DNA from: Chara braunii
Taxonomy: Eukaryota; Streptophyta; Charophyceae; Charales; Characeae
Reading direction: 5' to 3'
DNA: 46,289 nucleotides
Assembly (NCBI GenBank): GCA_003427395.1
Contig: BFEA01000020.1
Span: forward strand, 3,481,266-3,527,554
The position numbers were made by a program, and so were the translations under genes. Of the stretch, positions 41,041 through 46,289 are shown piece after piece (within the stretch, counting starts at the first letter, position 1; each line of letters begins with the position of its first letter). Under the pieces are notes generated by a model that had not been told where the DNA came from, ran no database searches, and saw only the letters and a program-made list of their open reading frames with translations.

Positions 41041-41923
41041 GGTGGATGCCTACAAGGAAGATCCTTTGATAATGGACATCATCCACAAACTAGATGTGAA
41101 AGACAAAGCAACATTTGATGAGTTTGTGATGGCGGATGGATTACTCTTCCTTGAAAAGGTAAGGTTCAAAAAATTAGTTGTTCCATCTAATGAGATTTTG
41201 CGTAGTTTGTTTTTAGGCAAATGTCATGACGCGACTGGTCACTTTGGATATAAAAAGACCGGTGCTAATTTAGTACAACAATTTTGGTCGCCTGGTATGA
41301 TTGACGATGCGAAGATACGTACAAACTTGTCAAGTCTGTCAACGGGACAAGCCGCGTCCTCAAGCACCACTTGGGTTACTCAAGCCCCTGCCATTCCTGC
41401 AGGTGCGGGACAGAGTGTCGCCATGGATTTCATGGATACCCTCGTGACCAGCAAGAGTGGCAAGAGGCACATCTTCATCATAGTGGACAGGTTCACTAAG
41501 TATCCTAAACTAATAGCGATGCCTGAAACCGCAAGGATTGAACATGTCATCAAGTTATTCATGGACAACTGGGTGCGTGATTTTGGACTGCCCAAGTCTA
41601 TTGTTAGTAACAGAGATGTTTGATTCACTAGCGAAGTGTGGAAGAAGGTTGCGAAACAAATGAACAGCCAACTGCAGATGACCTTTGGGAATCACCCTGA
41701 AGCCAACGGTCAATCAAAACAAATGAACCGCGTGGTGCAACACTTGTTGAGGCATTACATTAAGCCAATCCAGGATGATTGGGATAAGAAGCTGCCTCTC
41801 ATCGCCAATTTGTATAACAATGCGGTTCACAGCACCACAGGCGTCTGTTCGAACGAGCTGCATTTGGGATGGAAGCCAAGATCTGCACTAGACTTTCTCC
41901 TTCTTGAAAACTGTCCACTATGA
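41039..41923 (+). pseudogene. E3 integrase
   Basis: KCHDATGHFGYKKTGANLVQ carries the zinc-domain histidines. The CxxC part (YVQTCQVCQRDKPRPQ) is read only in a shifted frame between about 41310 and 41390, so an inserted base and a deleted base offset each other. The core shows VAMDFMDTLVTSKSGKRHIF (Asp), SIVSNRDV (Asp), a TGA at 41621-41623 where Arg is usual, then FTSEVWKKVAKQMNSQLQMT and HPEANGQSKQMNRVVQHLLR (Glu). Confidence 0.92.
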
Positions 41924-42140
41924 AAAGTTGTTGCAGCAGACTGTCGAGCACATTAGGAAGTCTCAAGAGGCTATGATTGCCTCTAAGAACAAACACAGAC
42001 GACAGTCCACATTTCAGGTAGGGAACGTGTCTGGGTGAAGGCTAGCGAACTGGGTCAGGAATTTGGCATCTCTAGAAAACTAATGCCTCCATATTTCGGT
42101 CCTTGGGAAGTCCTGCATAAATGGGTAGTGATTTGGATGG
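41924..42140 (+). pseudogene. E3 integrase C-terminal module, truncated
   Basis: In broken frames: EHIRKSQEAMIASKNKHRRQ, STFQVGN, VKASELGQEFGISRKLMPPY and FGPWEVL, then sequence unrelated to the family. The chromodomain that should follow is absent. Confidence 0.75.
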
Positions 42141-42255
42141 AGAGGGGGGAGGAGATGAGAATGTCGTCAACCCAAGTGTCGCAGATATCAATCGCAAATG
42201 GTCCCCCACAACGTCGCTGTCCAATGTCGAGTATGAATCCCTATGTTGCTAATCT
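42141..42255 (+). repeat. 115-bp AATGTCG-rich repeat, copy 1
   Basis: Matches 46154-46268 with few substitutions. AATGTCG recurs every 16-60 bp within it. It directly follows the truncated E3 integrase and abuts a CT run. Confidence 0.88.
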
Positions 42256-42264
42256 CTCTCTCTC

Positions 42265-42408
<144 letters not shown>

Positions 42409-42411
42409 TAG

Positions 42412-43071
42412 CCTGATAAGAAGAAGTCCGAGTGCTGGAAGGGAAGGAAGAAGGTGGTGGACTGGAGGAGGAAGAAGAAGATCTCTCTCTCTATACCAGG
42501 TACTGACTTGCGAAAGGTGGCGCCTTGATGCTTGTATGGACGTACTAAAGACGACGCTGGAGCGATGGCGTCGCAGGTGAGTCTCAGGTAAGTCCCCTGG
42601 CCTCCGCCACAATCTTTGTCCTCTCTACACTACTCTAAGTCCTATCAGGCTATCAGTGCCCAGAACTAAAAGACTATTGCCCTATCGTAGACTACTACCC
42701 TGATGTCGTCTGAAGAGAACGTCCACTCAATCCTCTACTGAATGCCTGCCTAAGGCTGGACCCAACAATATATAGTGCTGGGTCGGCCTCAGATGTCGAG
42801 TCTTGGTGCCCAATCTAAGGTTGAGCCTCAATCGGCGACGCACCTGCTGAAACGGCACGGCCTCTGCCTCAAGGTCTGGCGCCAAAATGTGCATCAGGGC
42901 CTGCGCCCGAAACGAGGCCTACAGGGCCTCTAACGGGTACCAGTCGGCCTAGCCTAACCTATAGACCCTACGGGCCCTAATGCGCGCTGAAACGACACAA
43001 ACCTAACTCTACTGACCCCTAGCCTACCTGGCCGGGCCCTGCTGGGCCCGTGTGGAACTGAGTATGCCACA
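42412..43071 (-). repeat. E4 3' LTR (partial or undefined left end)
   Basis: The minus strand starts TGTGGCATACTCAGTTCC directly after a polypurine tract, as an LTR should. GC-rich GGCC motifs occur at 42890-43060. No coding frame is recognised. Confidence 0.65.
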
Positions 43072-43089
43072 CCCCCCCCTCCTTGAAAG
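43072..43089 (-). other. E4 polypurine tract
   Basis: The minus strand reads CTTTCAAGGAGGGGGGG immediately before the LTR start, a classic plus-strand primer. Confidence 0.85.
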
Positions 43090-43176
43090 ACCGAGCTTAA
43101 CTGCGAGGCCAAAGCTGTCTAGCGAAGGGAGGGACCAAAGTCTAGGTGGGAGGGGCAGGCTTTGCAGCTTCTGTAG

Positions 43177-43791
43177 CTAGTCATCACTTCTCATAGTCAA
43201 CGTAGATAAGTGGTGTGGAGGCTTGCAAGGCTGCTCGTGAAATCCATCTCGTGTCGTCCCGATCGCACCACCTGAATGTGACCTTGTACTGCATAGGCTT
43301 GTTGTCGTGCTTGCGATGTGTGATGACGCGATCGACTTCCTGATGACCATCCATAGAAGGAGGGTCTGCGATCGTCGGCCCGAGAAGTCATCGCTCTTGG
43401 CTGGTAGATATGTAGCCAGCTTGGAGGCGTGGAAGACCAGGTGGACCGTTAAATGCGGCGGGATTTCGATCACAAAAGAGGGGCCATCGAGCTCATCACC
43501 CGCGGCTAATGTGACGGTCCATGGTCCAAACCACTTTGGAAGTAGGTTGCGCAATACGTTCAAGCGCAAACTCCTCCGTGGAGACCCAAACAAGGTCGCC
43601 AACGCAGATAGGGCATGGCACGCGACGCCAATTGGCTTGTTGTTGCATGCGGACTTGAGCCTTTTGCATGTTGGCGCGGGCTTTAGCCAACAAGTCCCGA
43701 TACTTCCGAACGGAGGTGGGAGAACAAGCAGCGTCAATGTCGGCAGTCCGTGGGAATGGGAGATCAGCGAAGATACCACCTTTCCGACCAC
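43177..43791 (-). pseudogene. E4 integrase C-terminal module and chromodomain
   Basis: The frame has LLPKWFGPWTVTLAAGDELD, PPHLTVHLVFHASKLATYLP and then shifts. In another phase the chromodomain reads MDGHQEVDRVITHRKHDNKP, MQYKVTFRWCDRDDTRWISR and AALQASTPLIYVDYE. The Y-K-V-x-F-R-W and D-x-x-x-W positions are those of chromoviral chromodomains. The end of pol lies about 90 bp from the polypurine tract. Confidence 0.88.
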
Positions 43792-43954
43792 CGTGGTGCA
43801 ACTCGAATGGAGTCACGCTGATCGTCGGATGCAACGTGTTGTAGGTGAACTCAATTTCAAGGAGGTGGTCAACCCAATCCTTCTGATCCAGACGGATGAG
43901 CATAAGAAGCATCATTTGAGCGGTTTGATATGCCTGCTCCGTCTGCCCGTCCAT
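43496..43954 (-). pseudogene. E4 integrase post-core region
   Basis: MDGQTEQAYQTAQMMLLMLI (the Gln-Thr-Glu segment at the catalytic Glu), HLLEIEFTYNTLHPTISVTP, FELHHGGRKG and PCPICVGDLVWVSTEEFALE. A stop precedes it (SSA*HPQMDGQTEQ). Confidence 0.88.
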
Positions 43955-44910
43955 TTGTGGATGTCAAGCCGAACTCAATTTCATCTCGGTGCCGGACTCC
44001 TTCATGAGAAAAGTCCAAAATGCCGATATAAAACGAGTGTCGCGGTTGCTGACGATGTCTTCCGAAACGCCGTGGCCGCAAATCCAATCGGTGTGCAAGA
44101 GTCGCGCAAGCTCGGGAGCCGTGGTGTAGTACTTGCAGGGAAGAAATCACGCGTACTTGGTCAAACGGTCGACGACCATGAGAATGCCGCCGTGCCCGAA
44201 GCGGTCGTAGGAGAATCCCGTCGTGCCCGAAGCGGTCGACGACCATGAGAATGTCGTCGTGCCCGAAGCGGTCGAAGCGTGTCCACACCAATGGAGAGGT
44301 CGGGTTCCCGCGGGATAGGCAATGGGCGTAACTCGCCATAGGGGTTGCAATTGCGGGGTTTGCTTCGTCGGCAAACTTTGCAAGAGTCACAATACCAAGT
44401 GGCGTCGGTAATGAGGTCGGGCCACCGGAATCGTTGCCGAAGTCTTGCGATCATACGGTTAACTCCGAAGTGGCCGATGAGTTGCGAGTCGTGGTACTTG
44501 CCGAGGAGGCAAGTCCGTAAGCGACGGTCGTGTGGGACGCATAGTAAGTCCTTGCCTCGTGAGTGAAGAAGCAAGTACACGTCGACGACGCAATAGTGGC
44601 TGGCCGGCAGGTGATCCAAGGCTAGTTGCTCGTAGAGCGTGGCGTATTCCGGATCAGATTTGTATGCTCGCACAAAATGATGATGAAGGGCGTTGTTGAA
44701 ACTGGATGCGTGGTAAGTCAATGCGCAAAGATCTGATCTTCGCGAGAGAGCATCGGCACGGTTGGAGAGGCCCGAAATGTGTTTTGGCGTGAGGTCGAAT
44801 TGGTTGATGAAGTACATCCATCCAGTGACCGTGCTGCTCACCGTGTCTTGCGTCTTGTAGTAAGTCAATGGGTTATTATCCATAGCCCAAGTGAACCTAC
44901 AACGCCCGAG
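43955..44910 (-). pseudogene. E4 RNase H end and integrase core with internal triplication
   Basis: Starting at the truncation: LGRCRFTWAMDNNPLTYYKT (RNase H, DNNPL type), FDLTPKHISGLSNRADALSR, then integrase LLGKYHDSQLIGHFGVNRMI and YCDSCKVCRRSKPRNCNPYG (HHCC complete) and LRPLPIPREPDLSIGVD. Here a short segment encoding RFGHDDILMVVDR is repeated about three times (44167-44270) with frameshifts, destroying the core around the first catalytic Asp region. It resumes RLTKYA, LLHTDWICGHGVSEDIVSNR, then DTRFISAFWTFLM (second Asp). Confidence 0.88.
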
Positions 44911-45466
44911 GCAGGCAATGTGGACAAGCTGCTGCATTGCTGCGCAAGTGTCTGCATGGGCACTGCTGGTCGAACGCATGCACGGGCGCTGAGGTGTGGG
45001 GCGCTGCAAGGGCAGCGGGCGCACAGAAGCCATAGCCGGGCTGCAGGGGCGCAAGGCAAGTGATGGCCAAGGTGGTCTTCAGGTAGGAGGCGCATGCTGT
45101 GGGGAGACAAGGGGTGATGACGAGAGGAGAGAGAACGTACCTGGTGTATGCTGGTGATTAGCATTGGTGTTGACTTCACGTACATTGGTCTTCGACTTCA
45201 GAGTGATCCAATTGCGAGAACGTAGATAGGTTAGATAGGCTGAGTAGGATAGGCTGGGTGCTGGGCGCCAAACAGTAAGTGCGACATTGGATACAAAGTT
45301 GGAGTGACCAGAGAGTAGCGACATTGACATTCGAGTTAATTGTATGGCTCTTATTTGGACCGTATCTTGGTGCATTGCACTCTCTGCTTGGTTCATGACT
45401 ATCTGAGCTAATTCATGATTTTGCAACTTGGACTTCTGTATATCGCTCTCGCTCATATTCCTTGCA
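44911..45466 (+). repeat. E3-family LTR fragment with uninterrupted hAT target site
   Basis: Matches 32750-33186 joined to 34632-34748 in the same orientation and ends CA at 45465-45466. Its left edge abuts the E4 RNase H. No primer-like site follows, so it may be a 3' or solo LTR that is truncated on the left. It contains a 126-codon antisense frame discussed in findings. Confidence 0.85.
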
Positions 45467-46153
45467 GATATAATTCTTATGTTACAAATAGAACCAAGTA
45501 CAAAGCATAGTTATAATAATATTTTTACAATGCCTAGACTCTTTTGGTTTGTTCATTTGATAAACAGAATTCGTTCTTCAATAAAATCCAATACATTACC
45601 TTTATGTTCCTTAGCCTTTCATTTGATTGATAAAAAAAGAAAGGTGCAAAGCAATGAGTTTTTTTTCAATTTAAAAAAAAAAATCAAATTCGTGTTAGAC
45701 TCATCTACGTGGGAGTGTTTTACAATGTTTAGCCCACACAATAAAGACACAGTTTCTATGACAGCTCCTGGAAACATTGACGACACATGGCATGTTGCTG
45801 ACATGTCATCAGTATGGAAGGCTGACGTGCACAGTTATTTAAGCATGGCAGATCAAGGCCACAACGACATGCTGGGCAAGTAATAAAGGGTGGGGGGGAT
45901 GAGCACAAGACAAGGGGTGTCGCATACCCAGATGGTGCAGACGAGAACCAAGAACCGACCTCTCATAGATAGAGCAAGATAGCACAGTGGAAGACTGGAA
46001 TACCAATGATCAGACCCAATCAATGTCGAAATGCAGACTGGACATGCATCATCATCATCATCACATGGTGTGAATGGCCTGGCGCCACACACAAGGACGA
46101 AGGTGCCAGGCACAGCCCATACACAGATGAGGAGGAGGGGGAAGAGACAAAGA
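45467..46153. other. AT-rich segment, no assigned gene
   Basis: 45467-45740 is markedly AT-rich compared with the rest of the window and includes A and T runs at 45659-45682. A frame of 151 codons (45428-45883, plus) spans the LTR boundary and this segment without a known domain. CATCATCATCATCATCA occurs near 46047-46063. Nothing else is recognised. Confidence 0.45.
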
Positions 46154-46268
46154 AGAGGGGGGAGGAGATGAGAATGTCGTCAACCCGAATGTCGCTGATA
46201 TCAATCCCAAATGGTCCCCCACAACGTCTCTATCCAATGTCGAGTCTGAATCCCAATGTCGCCAATCC
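46154..46268 (+). repeat. 115-bp AATGTCG-rich repeat, copy 2
   Basis: Second copy of 42141-42255, followed by a CTCC run to the window end (46266-46289). Confidence 0.88.
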
Positions 46269-46289
46269 CTCCCTCCCTCCCTCCCTCCC

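Larger units (their letters stand above)
32347..42140 (+). mobile_element. E3: 3'-truncated, decayed Ty3/gypsy chromovirus
   Basis: Plus-strand element: 5' LTR ending at 34748, degenerate primer site, 1.24-kb leader, gag, zinc knuckle, protease, RT, RNase H and integrase, stopping inside the integrase C-terminal module near 42118-42140. The LTR left end is not fixed. TGTGGGTAC at 32346 would give an LTR of about 0.96 kb after removing the hAT-like insert, but this is a guess. A partial LTR of the same family lies at 44911-45466. Stops in this element fit C-to-T decay. Confidence 0.8.
42412..44910 (-). mobile_element. E4: 3' half of a decayed Ty3/gypsy chromovirus
   Basis: Minus strand: RNase H fragment, integrase, chromodomain, polypurine tract, then 3' LTR from 43071 downward. 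RT, protease, gag and 5' LTR are missing; the homology stops at about 44910 against an E3-family LTR fragment. The lower end of the LTR is not defined, because there is no second copy in the window and the adapter junction lies at 42302. Confidence 0.8.

Noticed and set aside
43307-44248. 313-codon open frame on the plus strand
   Set aside because: It lies antisense to the E4 integrase and chromodomain, which have clear motifs on the minus strand. No domain is seen in the plus frame.

Overview
The window looks like heterochromatic, transposon-dense nuclear DNA from a green plant or streptophyte alga. Integrases with C-terminal chromodomain-like regions (chromovirus-type Ty3/gypsy) and initiator-Met tRNA primer sites are typical of the green lineage. 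The coiled-coil gag and the run of related chromoviruses look like what I remember of the Chara braunii nuclear genome; that species call is recollection and was not searched. I see no intact host gene, operon, CRISPR array or tRNA/rRNA gene.

Layout: 1-3393 holds simple and degenerate tandem repeats plus a U6 snRNA-like sequence (about 1955-2037). 3394-12201 is a complete but decayed minus-strand Ty3/gypsy element (E1), with two ~0.93 kb LTRs, a tRNA-iMet primer site, gag-PR-RT-RH-IN-chromodomain order, a 4-bp target duplication, and a hAT-like element in its RT. 12967-14198 is a 5'-truncated LINE fragment with a 10-bp target duplication. 15468-25952 is a second complete decayed minus-strand chromovirus (E2) with ~1.2 kb LTRs and a 4-bp target duplication; its chromodomain is split by an antisense LINE fragment.

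25957-32300 is mostly unassigned. It includes a tRNA-derived SINE-like head, a GGCC-rich block and a reverse-transcriptase-like fragment on the minus strand. About 32300-42140 is a plus-strand chromovirus (E3) whose 5' LTR carries a second hAT-like insertion and whose 3' end is cut off in the integrase C-terminal region. 42412-44910 is the 3' half of a fourth chromovirus (E4, minus strand). It is followed by a partial LTR of the E3 family (44911-45466), an AT-rich segment, and a repeat also found at 42141.

The most consequential observation is at 42265-42302. A perfect 38-bp head-to-head pair of Tn5/Nextera 19-bp mosaic ends, the mate-pair junction adapter, is embedded in the assembly. Continuity across that point should not be trusted. 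Three N gaps in or next to homopolymer runs tell the same story of short-read assembly limits. I found no convincing new functional system. The value of the window lies in nested transposition history, two short non-autonomous hAT-like elements with clean boundaries, and assembly artefacts.
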